In this document: positions 1 through 6,125 of the stretch, piece after piece | Layout: the number at the start of each line of letters is the position of its first letter | Position numbering within the stretch: the first letter of the stretch is position 1 | Assembly: GCA_004554085.1 (NCBI GenBank) | Contig: SFNY01000088.1 | Span: 1-6,125 of the forward strand | Direction: 5' to 3' | DNA: 6,125 bases | Source of the DNA: Clostridiales bacterium | GTDB taxonomy: Bacteria; Bacillota; Clostridia; Christensenellales; Aristaeellaceae | The notes under the pieces: generated by a model | Seen by the model: the letters and a program-made list of their open reading frames with translations, nothing else | Database searches by the model: none | Told to the model about the DNA's origin: nothing | Program-made: the position numbers and the translations under genes

Positions 1-78
1 CAGCGCATGAGCATGCGCCTGGGCATCAAAATGACGGAAAGTGCCCGCCGCATATTGAATGGAGAGAGCTTGTCATGA
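1..78 (+). CDS. C-terminal end of a probable ANTAR-domain antiterminator (NitR-like), 5'-truncated
   Basis: Frame 1 is open from the window edge to a TGA at 76-78, giving 25 residues. The tail QRMSMRLGIKMTESARRIL fits the last helices of the ANTAR RNA-binding domain: a Ser/Ala-Met pair, five residues, then a hydrophobic-x-E-x-A-x-x-I-L helix, ending a few residues before the stop as is usual for AmiR/NasT/EutV-type regulators. ANTAR proteins bind paired hexaloop hairpins in nascent RNA and prevent terminator formation. From general knowledge, clostridia encode such a regulator (NitR) beside glnA and the glutamate synthase genes. Its stop overlaps the gltB start (ATGA), which supports a real upstream gene in the same operon with translational coupling. 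The family call rests on about 20 residues and the receiver domain is outside the window, so it is a good but unproven match. The other two frames across 1-74 do not give a better candidate. Confidence 0.55.
   Translation, partial: QRMSMRLGIKMTESARRILNGESLS
61..68 (+). promoter_or_regulatory. Ribosome binding site of gltB
   Basis: The purine run GGAGAGAG lies 6-10 nt before the ATG at 75 and inside the coding end of the upstream gene. It decides the gltB start: the gltB frame is open back to the window edge, but it has no ATG, GTG or TTG upstream of 75. Confidence 0.75.
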
Positions 79-3000
79 AACAGTACCCACTCTACGATGC
101 GCAAATGGAACATGAATCCTGCGGCGTTGGCGCCGTGGTGGATCTGTCCGGACAAAGGAGTCATAAGACGGTTTCGGACGCGCTGACGATCGTGGAGCGC
201 CTGGCACACCGCGCCGGCTGCGATGCCCTGGGAACCACGGGCGACGGCGTGGGCGTGCTGACGCAGCTTCCCCACGCTCTGTTCGCCGCCTGGGCCGCAG
301 AGAACGGTTGGAAGCTGGGGGATGTCGGCGATTATGGCGTTGGCATGCTCTTTGTTCCCGAAAACCTGGAAATGGAACAGGTTCGTGCGGCGATGGAAGC
401 TGCCGCCGCGCAGGAGGGACTGCGCCTGATCTGCTGGCGCGACGTGCCCTGCCGCCCGGAGATCCTGGGCGAGGGCGCGAGGGGCACGATGCCGGCCATC
501 GCGCAGTGCTTTGTCGAGCGTCCCGAGGATGTCCAACAGGGCCTGCCCTTCGATCGCAGGCTGTACGTGCTGCGCCGCAGCTTTGAAAAGAAGAGCACGG
601 GGGCATATGTGTGCTCCCTGTCCAGCCGCACCATCGTCTACAAGGGAATGATGCTGGTGACTCAGCTGCGCACCTTCTACGATGATCTGCGCAACGCGGA
701 CTACACCTCTGCGCTGGCGATGGTGCACTCCCGCTTCTCCACCAACACCGAGCCCAGCTGGCCCAAGGCCCATCCTCACCGGATGCTGCTGCACAACGGC
801 GAGATCAACACCATTCGCGGAAACGCCGACCGCATGCTGGCCCGCGAAGAGACCATGCACTCCGATGCTCTGGAGAAGTGCATGGAGAAGGTCTATCCCG
901 TGGTGCAGGTGGGCGGCTCGGATTCCATGATGCTGGACAACACCATGGAGTTCCTGACGATGAACGGCATGCCGTTGCCGCTGGCGGGTATGGTGCTGCT
1001 GCCGGAGCCCTGGCAGGGCAAGTCCTATGACACGCCCTGGAAGGATCTGTACCGCTACTATGCCACCATGATGGAGCCCTGGGACGGCCCCGCCGCGGTG
1101 CTCTACTCCGACGGCGACGTGGTGTGCGCGTCGCTGGACCGCAACGGCCTGCGCCCCATGCGCTGCACGCTGACGAGGGACAATCGCCTGATCCTGTCCT
1201 CCGAGGCGGGCGTGCTGTACGAGGAGAACGAGAACATCGTGCGCCGCTGGCGGCTGCGCGCAGGCGATCTGCTGATGGCGGATCTGCGCTCCGGACGCTT
1301 TGCCGGGGCGGAGGAAATTAAGAAAGAGTTCGCCGGGGTGCTTCCCTACGGAGATTGGCTTCGCAGGGGCGTGCACACCCTGGGCGATCTGAAGCAGCCC
1401 GCCCGGCGGGCGAAGGAATATTCGGATTCGGAGCGCACGCAGCTGTGCAAGGCCTTCGGATTTACCCACGAGGACGTGCGGGACGTGCTGATGGCCATGG
1501 CGGAAAAGGGCGGCGAACCCATCGCGTCCATGGGTGCGGACGAGCCCATCGCGGCGCTGTCCCGCAGGCACCCGCCGCTGTCCTCCTACTTTAAGCAGCG
1601 CTTTGCGCAGGTGACCAACCCGCCTATCGACGCGCTGCGCGAGAAGCTCAAGACGGACTGCTCCGTCTACGTGGGCGACGACGGCAACCTGCTGGAGCCC
1701 ACGGCGGAGAACTGCCGCGTGCTGGAGCTGGAGACCCCGATTCTCACCTGTGCGGAGCTGGAGCAGATTCGTGAGATGGAGCTGCCGGGCTTCCAGGTGG
1801 AGACCGTCTCGCTACTTTACGACCGCAAAACCTCGCTGGAGGACGCGGTGGAGGGCATGTTCAATGCCTGTGACGCGGCCTACGAGGGCGGCGCGAACGT
1901 GGTGATCCTCTCGGATCGTGGCGTGGACAGGGAGCACATGGCGATTCCCTCGCTGCTGGCGGTGTCCGCACTGGAGCAGCACCTGATCCGCAGCAAGCGC
2001 CGCACGGCGGTGTCCGTGATTCTGGAGAGCGGCGAACCCAGGGACACCCACCAGCTGGCCGCATTGATCGGTTACGGCGCGCGGGCGGTGAACCCCTACC
2101 TTTCTCAGGCCTGCATCGCCGACCTGTGTGCGAAGGGTGCGCTGAAGCTGGACGCGGACGCGGCCATCGCCAATTACAACAAGGCCCTGACCGCAGGCAT
2201 CCTGCACATCGCCTCCAAGATGGGCGTTTCCACCATTCAGGCCTATCAGAGCGCGCAGCTCTTCGAGTGCATCGGCCTGGATCACGATCTGGTGGACAAG
2301 TACTTCACCAATACCCCCTGCCGCCTGAGCGGCGTGAATCTTGCGCATCTGGAGGAGGCCGTGCGCTGGCACCACGATCACGCCTTCGTGACCGACGGCG
2401 CGGACCTCGACCCGACGCTGGACAGCGTGGGCCTGCACCGACTGCGCACCGGCAAGCTGGCGGAGGAGCACCTCTACACGCCGGAGGTGGTGCACACGCT
2501 GCAGCAGGCCGTGTGGAACGACGATTACGCGCTGTTTGAACGCTACAGCGACCTCATCCTGAAGGACGGCTCCCGAACCATCCGTTCGCTGCTGGACTTC
2601 CGCTTCGAGGACTGCGCGGAGATTCCGTTGGATGAGGTGGAGCCCGCGAGTGAGATCGTGCACCGCTTCAAGACCGGCGCGATGTCCTACGGTTCCCTCT
2701 CGCAGGAGGCGCACGAATGCATGGCGGAGGCCATGAACCACATCGGCGGCAAGTCCAACACCGGCGAGGGCGGCGAGCTGCCGGAGCGCTTCGGCACGAA
2801 GCTCAATTCCGCCATCAAGCAGGTGGCCTCGGGACGCTTCGGCGTGACGGAGGAGTACCTGCTCTCCGCAAACGAAATCCAGATCAAGATGGCCCAGGGC
2901 GCAAAGCCCGGCGAGGGCGGCCATCTGCCGGGTGCAAAGGTGAAGCCGTGGGTTGCGCGCACGCGCTGCTCCACGCCGGGAATCTCGCTGATCTCCCCGC

Positions 3001-4427
3001 CGCCGCACCACGACATCTACTCCATCGAGGACCTGGCGCAGCTGATCTACGATCTCAAGTGCGCCAACCGGGACGCGCGCATCTCCGTGAAGCTGGTCTC
3101 AGAGACCGGCGTGGGCACGGTGGCCTCGGGCGTCGCCAAGGCCGGCGCGCAGGTGATCCTGATCTCCGGCGGCGAGGGCGGCACGGGCGCTGCACCGCTG
3201 ACCTCCATCCACGGCGCGGGACTTCCCTGGGAGCTGGGTCTTGCGGAGGCGCATCAGGTGCTGTGCAAGAACGGCTTGCGCGAGATGGTCGCGCTGGAGA
3301 CCGACGGCAAGCTGATGACCGGACGCGACGTGGCCGTGGCCATGCTGCTGGGCGCGGAGGAATTCGCCTTCGCAACTGCGCCGCTGGTGACCATGGGCTG
3401 CCGCATGATGCGCGTCTGCAGTCTGGACAGCTGCCCCTTCGGCATCGCCACCCAGAATCCGGAGCTGCGCAAGCGCTTCATCGGCAAGCCGGAGTACGTG
3501 GAACGCTTCATGTTCTTCGTGGCCGAGCAGCTGCGGAGCATCATGGCAGGCTTAGGCGCGCGCAGCGTGGACGAGCTGGTGGGCCGCGCCGATCTGCTAA
3601 AGATCAAGGACGAGAGCCCGCTGGATCTGACGGAACTTACTGCATTCTCCGAGAACCGCCACTGCATCAAGCAGAAGGCCTTCGATTTCAAGCTGGACAG
3701 CCGCGCGGATGCATCCCTTCCGCAGGATCACGCCGTGCTGCGCAACACCGACCGCAGCTTCGGCACCCTGCTGGGCGCGGCCATGCTGAAGGCGCAGCCC
3801 CATGGTCAGCAGCGGACGCTGGACGTGCAGGGCTGTGGCGGACAATCCTTCGGCGCATTCCTGCCGCAGAATCTGGCGCTGCGGCTCACCGGCGAAGCCA
3901 ACGACTATCTGGGCAAGGGCCTCTCGGGCGGCACCATCGCCGTCTGTCCGCCGGATGACGGCAGTTGGAACAGCGGCGACGCGCTGATCGGCAACGTGGC
4001 GCTCTACGGCGCGACGAAGGGCGAGGTCTACATCGCGGGCACCGCGGGCGAGCGCTTCTGCGTGCGCAATTCCGGCGCAACCGCCGTCGCGGAGGGCGTG
4101 GGCGACCACGGCTGCGAGTACATGACCGGTGGACGCGCGGTGATTCTGGGCAGCGTGGGTGACAACTTCGCGGCGGGTATGTCCGGCGGACTGGCCTATG
4201 TGCTCGACGAGACCGGCGAGCTGGAGGGACGGCTCAACCGGACGATGGTCGGCGTGGAGGCGGTCTCCGGCGAGGGTGCGCAGGAGCTGCGCGGCATCCT
4301 GGAGAACCACCTGAAGTGGACTGGCTCCCCGAAGGCGAGGGCGATTCTCGATGACTTCGAGGCGTGCCTGAGCAAATTCAGGCTGATTATCCCCACCGAA
4401 TACAAGAAGCTGCTGGAAGGAAGGTGA
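75..4427 (+). CDS. gltB: Glutamate synthase (GOGAT) large/alpha subunit
   Basis: This is the large subunit of glutamate synthase, which makes two L-glutamates from L-glutamine and 2-oxoglutarate in the cytoplasm with electrons supplied by GltD. At 1450 residues it has near-normal length. Domains in order: a class II glutamine amidotransferase (about 16-430), with Cys16 as the nucleophile that becomes the N-terminus after a short 15-residue propeptide is removed (ESCGVG), HSRFSTNT at 218-225, HNGEINT at 240-246 and GGSD at 280-283; a central domain (about 440-760); the FMN/2-oxoglutarate synthase domain (about 800-1170) with GAMSYGS at 868-874, SPPPHHD and SGGEGGTG at 1031-1038; a 3Fe-4S site, Cys1109, Cys1115 and Cys1120 (CX5CX4C); and a C-terminal GXGXG beta-helix domain from about 1251 (VQGCGGQSFG). 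All key residues are present and no frameshift is seen. The ATG overlaps the upstream stop, and gltD follows after 4 nt. The gene is called gltA in Bacillus and clostridial naming. Confidence 0.98.
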   Translation: MKQYPLYDAQMEHESCGVGAVVDLSGQRSHKTVSDALTIVERLAHRAGCDALGTTGDGVGVLTQLPHALFAAWAAENGWKLGDVGDYGVGMLFVPENLEMEQVRAAMEAAAAQEGLRLICWRDVPCRPEILGEGARGTMPAIAQCFVERPEDVQQGLPFDRRLYVLRRSFEKKSTGAYVCSLSSRTIVYKGMMLVTQLRTFYDDLRNADYTSALAMVHSRFSTNTEPSWPKAHPHRMLLHNGEINTIRGNADRMLAREETMHSDALEKCMEKVYPVVQVGGSDSMMLDNTMEFLTMNGMPLPLAGMVLLPEPWQGKSYDTPWKDLYRYYATMMEPWDGPAAVLYSDGDVVCASLDRNGLRPMRCTLTRDNRLILSSEAGVLYEENENIVRRWRLRAGDLLMADLRSGRFAGAEEIKKEFAGVLPYGDWLRRGVHTLGDLKQPARRAKEYSDSERTQLCKAFGFTHEDVRDVLMAMAEKGGEPIASMGADEPIAALSRRHPPLSSYFKQRFAQVTNPPIDALREKLKTDCSVYVGDDGNLLEPTAENCRVLELETPILTCAELEQIREMELPGFQVETVSLLYDRKTSLEDAVEGMFNACDAAYEGGANVVILSDRGVDREHMAIPSLLAVSALEQHLIRSKRRTAVSVILESGEPRDTHQLAALIGYGARAVNPYLSQACIADLCAKGALKLDADAAIANYNKALTAGILHIASKMGVSTIQAYQSAQLFECIGLDHDLVDKYFTNTPCRLSGVNLAHLEEAVRWHHDHAFVTDGADLDPTLDSVGLHRLRTGKLAEEHLYTPEVVHTLQQAVWNDDYALFERYSDLILKDGSRTIRSLLDFRFEDCAEIPLDEVEPASEIVHRFKTGAMSYGSLSQEAHECMAEAMNHIGGKSNTGEGGELPERFGTKLNSAIKQVASGRFGVTEEYLLSANEIQIKMAQGAKPGEGGHLPGAKVKPWVARTRCSTPGISLISPPPHHDIYSIEDLAQLIYDLKCANRDARISVKLVSETGVGTVASGVAKAGAQVILISGGEGGTGAAPLTSIHGAGLPWELGLAEAHQVLCKNGLREMVALETDGKLMTGRDVAVAMLLGAEEFAFATAPLVTMGCRMMRVCSLDSCPFGIATQNPELRKRFIGKPEYVERFMFFVAEQLRSIMAGLGARSVDELVGRADLLKIKDESPLDLTELTAFSENRHCIKQKAFDFKLDSRADASLPQDHAVLRNTDRSFGTLLGAAMLKAQPHGQQRTLDVQGCGGQSFGAFLPQNLALRLTGEANDYLGKGLSGGTIAVCPPDDGSWNSGDALIGNVALYGATKGEVYIAGTAGERFCVRNSGATAVAEGVGDHGCEYMTGGRAVILGSVGDNFAAGMSGGLAYVLDETGELEGRLNRTMVGVEAVSGEGAQELRGILENHLKWTGSPKARAILDDFEACLSKFRLIIPTEYKKLLEGR
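4418..4427 (+). promoter_or_regulatory. gltD ribosome binding site overlapping the gltB stop codon
   Basis: AGGAAGGTGA sits immediately before gltD. Its last six bases, AGGTGA, are fully complementary to the usual 16S anti-Shine-Dalgarno and contain the gltB stop TGA (4425-4427), leaving 4 nt to the ATG at 4432. An alternative core (GGAAGG) gives 7 nt spacing. Ribosomes ending gltB would stop on the gltD site, which fits coupled, matched synthesis of two subunits of one enzyme. Confidence 0.8.
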
Positions 4428-4431
4428 GCGC

Positions 4432-5835
4432 ATGGGAAAGGCGACAGGTTTTCTGGAATACGAGCGCTTTGAAAATCCCTTCCGACCGGAGGCGGAGCGC
4501 ATGCAGGACTTTGAATTCCTGCACACCCTTTGCACGGACGAACAGCGCCGCGAGCAGGCGGCCCGCTGCATGAACTGCGGCGTGCCCTACTGCCAGTCGA
4601 ACTACGGCTGTCCGCTGCACAACCTGATCCCGGAGTGGAACGATCTGCTCTACCGCGGGGAGATCGAGGAGGCCATCCGCCGCCTGACCAAGACGGCCAG
4701 CTTCCCCGAATTCACGGGTCGCGTGTGCCCGGCGCTGTGCGAAAAGGCGTGCATGCTGGCCGACCACGGCTCCGTCACTACCCGCGACGACGAGCTCTAT
4801 CTGATTGAAGAGGGCTTCCGCCGGGGACTGATTCAGCCCCGCATCCCCGCCGTGCGCACAGGAAAGCGCGTGGCGGTGGTGGGCTCCGGCCCCTCTGGCC
4901 TGGCGGCGGCGGACGTCCTGAATCGCCGTGGACACAGCGTCACCGTCATCGAGCGGGCGGATCGTCTTGGCGGACTGTTGCAGTACGGCATCCCGAACAT
5001 GAAGTTGCCCAAGGAGGTCGTGGCGCGCAGGATCCGACTGATGGAGGCGGAGGGCGTGAGCTTCCTGCTGAACACCGAGGCGGACGCGCAGGTCATCGCG
5101 GGCTACGACGCGGTTGTGCTCTGCGGCGGCGCGCGCCGTCCCAGGGGACTGGGCGCAGCGGGCGAGAACGCGCAGGGCGTGCACTTCGCGGTGGATTACC
5201 TCACCGAAGCCACCAAGGCGCTGATGGACGGCAGGAAGCCGGGGATCACCGCCGAAGGAAAGCACGTCATCGTCGTGGGCGGCGGCGACACGGGCAACGA
5301 CTGCGTGGGCACCTGCCTGCGCCAGGGCTGCGCATCGGTCACCGAGCTGGAGCTGATGCCCGCCGCACCGGTGGAGCGCCTGAAGAACAACCCCTGGCCC
5401 GAGTGGCCGCGCACGCTGCGCACCGACTACGGCCAGCTGGAGGCCGCCGAAAAGCAGGGCGGCGATCCCCGAATCTTCGAGACCAGCGTGCAGCGCGTGC
5501 TGACGGATGACGCGGGCGCCATTCGCGGCGTAATCGTCGCCCACATGCAGCGCAACGCCGAGGGCCGGTTTGTTCCGGAGCCCGGCAGCGAGCGCGAGCT
5601 GCCCTGCGAGCTGCTGCTGATCGCGGCGGGCTTCCTGGGCTGCGAAACGAAGGCGGCAGAGGCCTTCTCGCTGAAGCTCACGCCCCGGGGCGTGCCGGAG
5701 ACCGAGCGGGGCCACCGCATCGCGCCCGGACTGTACGCCGCCGGAGACATGCGCACGGGTCAGTCGCTGGTGGTGCGCGCCATCGCGGACGGCAAGGCCG
5801 CCGCGGAGGAGATCGACGCGGATCTGATGGGCTGA
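4432..5835 (+). CDS. gltD: Glutamate synthase (GOGAT) small/beta subunit
   Basis: This is the flavoprotein subunit that oxidises NAD(P)H and passes electrons through FAD and 4Fe-4S clusters to the FMN of GltB. At 467 residues it matches the family length of about 470-490. The N-terminal Fe-S domain has two cysteine groups: Cys46, Cys49, Cys54, Cys60 (CX2CX4CX5C) and Cys99, Cys103, Cys107 (CX3CX3C). The FAD Rossmann motif GSGPSG is at 151-156, the NAD(P)H motif GGGDTG at 283-288, and the closing FAD motif AAGD at 436-439, followed by TGQSLVVRAI. The start is fixed by the ribosome binding site and by the family N-terminus GFLEYER. After the second Rossmann motif it has ELELMPAAP and an NPWPEWP segment, as in the Bacillus/yeast type, instead of the paired arginines seen in E. 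coli GltD. GltD-like proteins also occur in other oxidoreductases, but the adjacent gltB settles the role. It is probably co-transcribed with gltB. The gene is called gltB in Bacillus naming. Confidence 0.98.
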   Translation: MGKATGFLEYERFENPFRPEAERMQDFEFLHTLCTDEQRREQAARCMNCGVPYCQSNYGCPLHNLIPEWNDLLYRGEIEEAIRRLTKTASFPEFTGRVCPALCEKACMLADHGSVTTRDDELYLIEEGFRRGLIQPRIPAVRTGKRVAVVGSGPSGLAAADVLNRRGHSVTVIERADRLGGLLQYGIPNMKLPKEVVARRIRLMEAEGVSFLLNTEADAQVIAGYDAVVLCGGARRPRGLGAAGENAQGVHFAVDYLTEATKALMDGRKPGITAEGKHVIVVGGGDTGNDCVGTCLRQGCASVTELELMPAAPVERLKNNPWPEWPRTLRTDYGQLEAAEKQGGDPRIFETSVQRVLTDDAGAIRGVIVAHMQRNAEGRFVPEPGSERELPCELLLIAAGFLGCETKAAEAFSLKLTPRGVPETERGHRIAPGLYAAGDMRTGQSLVVRAIADGKAAAEEIDADLMG

Positions 5836-5851
5836 CACAACTTCACAGAGG

Positions 5852-5869
5852 CAGGACAAGGGAGTCTTG
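5852..5869 (+). promoter_or_regulatory. Candidate ANTAR target hairpin (hexaloop, second-hairpin position)
   Basis: CAGGAC (5852-5857) pairs with GTCTTG (5864-5869): six pairs including one G-U wobble, closing the hexaloop AAGGGA (5858-5863). The loop has A at position 1 and G at position 4, the two bases known to be conserved in ANTAR-protein RNA targets. Loop bases 5858-5863 and the 3' arm 5864-5869 are the same bases that form the 5' arm of the terminator, so the two hairpins cannot coexist, as expected of the second hairpin of an ANTAR antitermination element. An ANTAR-like gene end lies in the same operon at the left edge. Against it: the first hairpin of the usual pair is not clear, and an 18-nt hairpin can arise by chance. 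Confidence 0.55.
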
Positions 5870-5904
5870 ACAAAGCCGAAAGGCGGTCAAGGCCCCCTTT
5901 TTCT
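5858..5904 (+). terminator. Rho-independent terminator between gltD and amt, possibly a regulated attenuator
   Basis: The stem is long. Bases 5858-5865 pair with 5892-5899, with one A-C mismatch (5863/5894) and one wobble (5865/5892). CTTGAC 5866-5871 pairs with GTCAAG 5886-5891. After an asymmetric internal loop, GCC 5875-5877 pairs with GGC 5882-5884 around a GAAA tetraloop (5878-5881). A T-run follows directly (TTTTTCT, 5898-5904). This is a textbook intrinsic terminator reading towards amt on the + strand. The opposite strand has no T-run, so it is not bidirectional. It would reduce amt expression relative to gltBD unless an antiterminator acts. Confidence 0.9.
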
Positions 5905-5922
5905 GATATAGATCGGAACTGA

Positions 5923-5930
5923 GGGAAGGA
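5923..5930 (+). promoter_or_regulatory. Ribosome binding site of amt
   Basis: GGGAAGGA ends 9 nt before the ATG at 5940 and supports that start. It lies 19 nt beyond the T-run of the terminator, so it is not itself hidden in the terminator stem. Control would therefore act on transcription rather than on ribosome access. Confidence 0.75.
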
Positions 5931-5939
5931 TGGGATATT

Positions 5940-6125
5940 ATGACGTACAGTTCTGTCAACACGATTTGGGTACTGCTGGGAGCTGCACTGGTGTTCTTCA
6001 TGCAGGCGGGCTTCTCCATGTGTGAGGCCGGCTTCACCCGGGCGAAGAATACCGGAAACATCCTGATGAAAAACCTGATGGACTTCTGCATCGGCACGCC
6101 GATGTTCTGGCTGGTGGGCTTCGGC
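5940..6125 (+). CDS. amt: Ammonium transporter (Amt family), N-terminal 62 residues, truncated by the window edge
   Basis: Amt proteins are trimeric inner-membrane channels of about 11 transmembrane helices that conduct ammonium/ammonia. The visible part has an N-terminal helix (about residues 8-29, IWVLLGAALVFFMQAGFSM), the hallmark CEAGFTRAKN segment (28-37), then the start of the second helix in NILMKNLMDFCIGTPMFWLVGFG (from residue 40). The EAGFTRAKNTGNILMKNLMD pattern is typical of one bacterial/archaeal Amt branch, as opposed to the YGGL/RGKN form of E. coli AmtB. No cleavable signal peptide is evident, which is usual for this branch. The gene follows gltBD after a terminator. From family context, a PII protein gene (glnK) often follows amt, but that is outside this window. 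Only the N-terminus is visible, so whether a regulatory domain is fused at the C-terminus cannot be told. Confidence 0.95.
   Translation, partial: MTYSSVNTIWVLLGAALVFFMQAGFSMCEAGFTRAKNTGNILMKNLMDFCIGTPMFWLVGFG

Larger units (their letters stand above)
5836..5939 (+). other. gltD-amt intergenic leader region
   Basis: These 104 nt between the gltD stop and the amt ATG hold, in order, a short unstructured-looking stretch (5836-5851), a hexaloop hairpin (5852-5869), an intrinsic terminator (about 5858-5904) and the amt ribosome binding site (5923-5930). No convincing sigma-70 promoter is seen after the terminator, so amt probably depends on transcription entering from gltD or from a start inside the end of gltD. 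The small ORFs on both strands here do not look like genes. Confidence 0.7.

Noticed and set aside
3..74. gltB frame open upstream to the window edge, suggesting a longer GltB
   Set aside because: No ATG, GTG or TTG occurs in that frame. The ATG at 75 has a good ribosome binding site and places the catalytic Cys after a plausible 15-residue propeptide.
4387..5859. Long minus-strand open frame (490 codons) opposite gltD, and similar ones opposite gltB (1812-3011, 3597-4571)
   Set aside because: GC-rich coding DNA routinely gives long antisense open frames. The translations are rich in Arg, Ala, His and Gly with no family resemblance, and the + strand genes are fully conserved enzymes.
5867..5872. 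Perfect -35 consensus TTGACA just upstream of amt
   Set aside because: It forms the terminator stem (pairs with 5886-5891), and at 16-18 nt spacing there is only GC-rich sequence with no -10. It is probably coincidental.
5904..5912. Extended -10-like TGATATAGA
   Set aside because: It matches only four of six -10 positions, lacks the final T, and its best -35 (about 3 of 6) is poor. It is not enough to call a promoter.
5930..6025. Upstream ATG at 5930 opening a short ORF out of frame with amt, possible leader peptide
   Set aside because: It overlaps the amt ribosome binding site, has poor spacing for its own site, and its translation has no recognisable character. It reads through the amt coding region in the wrong frame.
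5843..6097. Minus-strand 84-codon ORF across the gap and the amt start
   Set aside because: It lies opposite the Amt N-terminus and the terminator, and has no family resemblance or supporting ribosome binding site.

Overview
This window carries a nitrogen-assimilation gene cluster on the + strand. From start to end it holds the last 25 codons of a gene that looks like an ANTAR-domain (RNA-binding antiterminator) regulator (1-78), a complete gltB (75-4427), a complete gltD (4432-5835), a 104-nt gap with a strong intrinsic terminator, and the first 62 codons of an ammonium transporter gene, amt (5940 to the window edge). The DNA is clearly GC-rich with GC-rich third codon positions. Protein style (the GltD type with an NPWPEWP segment, a very short GltB propeptide, an ANTAR regulator next to GOGAT) suggests a GC-rich anaerobic Firmicute or Clostridia-like bacterium. 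That placement is inference, not a sequence match.

Layout: the three upstream genes are packed tightly. The upstream gene and gltB share an ATGA overlap at 75-78. gltB and gltD are 4 nt apart, and the gltD ribosome binding site includes the gltB stop codon. This points to one transcript with coupled translation. The gltD-amt gap is the only real non-coding stretch, and it holds a long GC-rich hairpin followed by a T-run.

How the genes work together: Amt brings in ammonium, glutamine synthetase (not in the window) makes glutamine, and GltBD turns glutamine plus 2-oxoglutarate into two glutamates. The most interesting signal is in the gap. Just before the terminator there is a 6-bp hairpin with a hexaloop AAGGGA (A at loop position 1, G at 4), which is the recognition pattern known for ANTAR proteins. 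Its 3' arm and loop overlap the 5' arm of the terminator, so the two structures exclude each other. Together with the ANTAR-like fragment at the left edge, this suggests that amt is controlled by nitrogen-responsive antitermination within its own operon. The usual first hairpin of the two-hairpin ANTAR target is not clearly present, which is the main weakness of the model.
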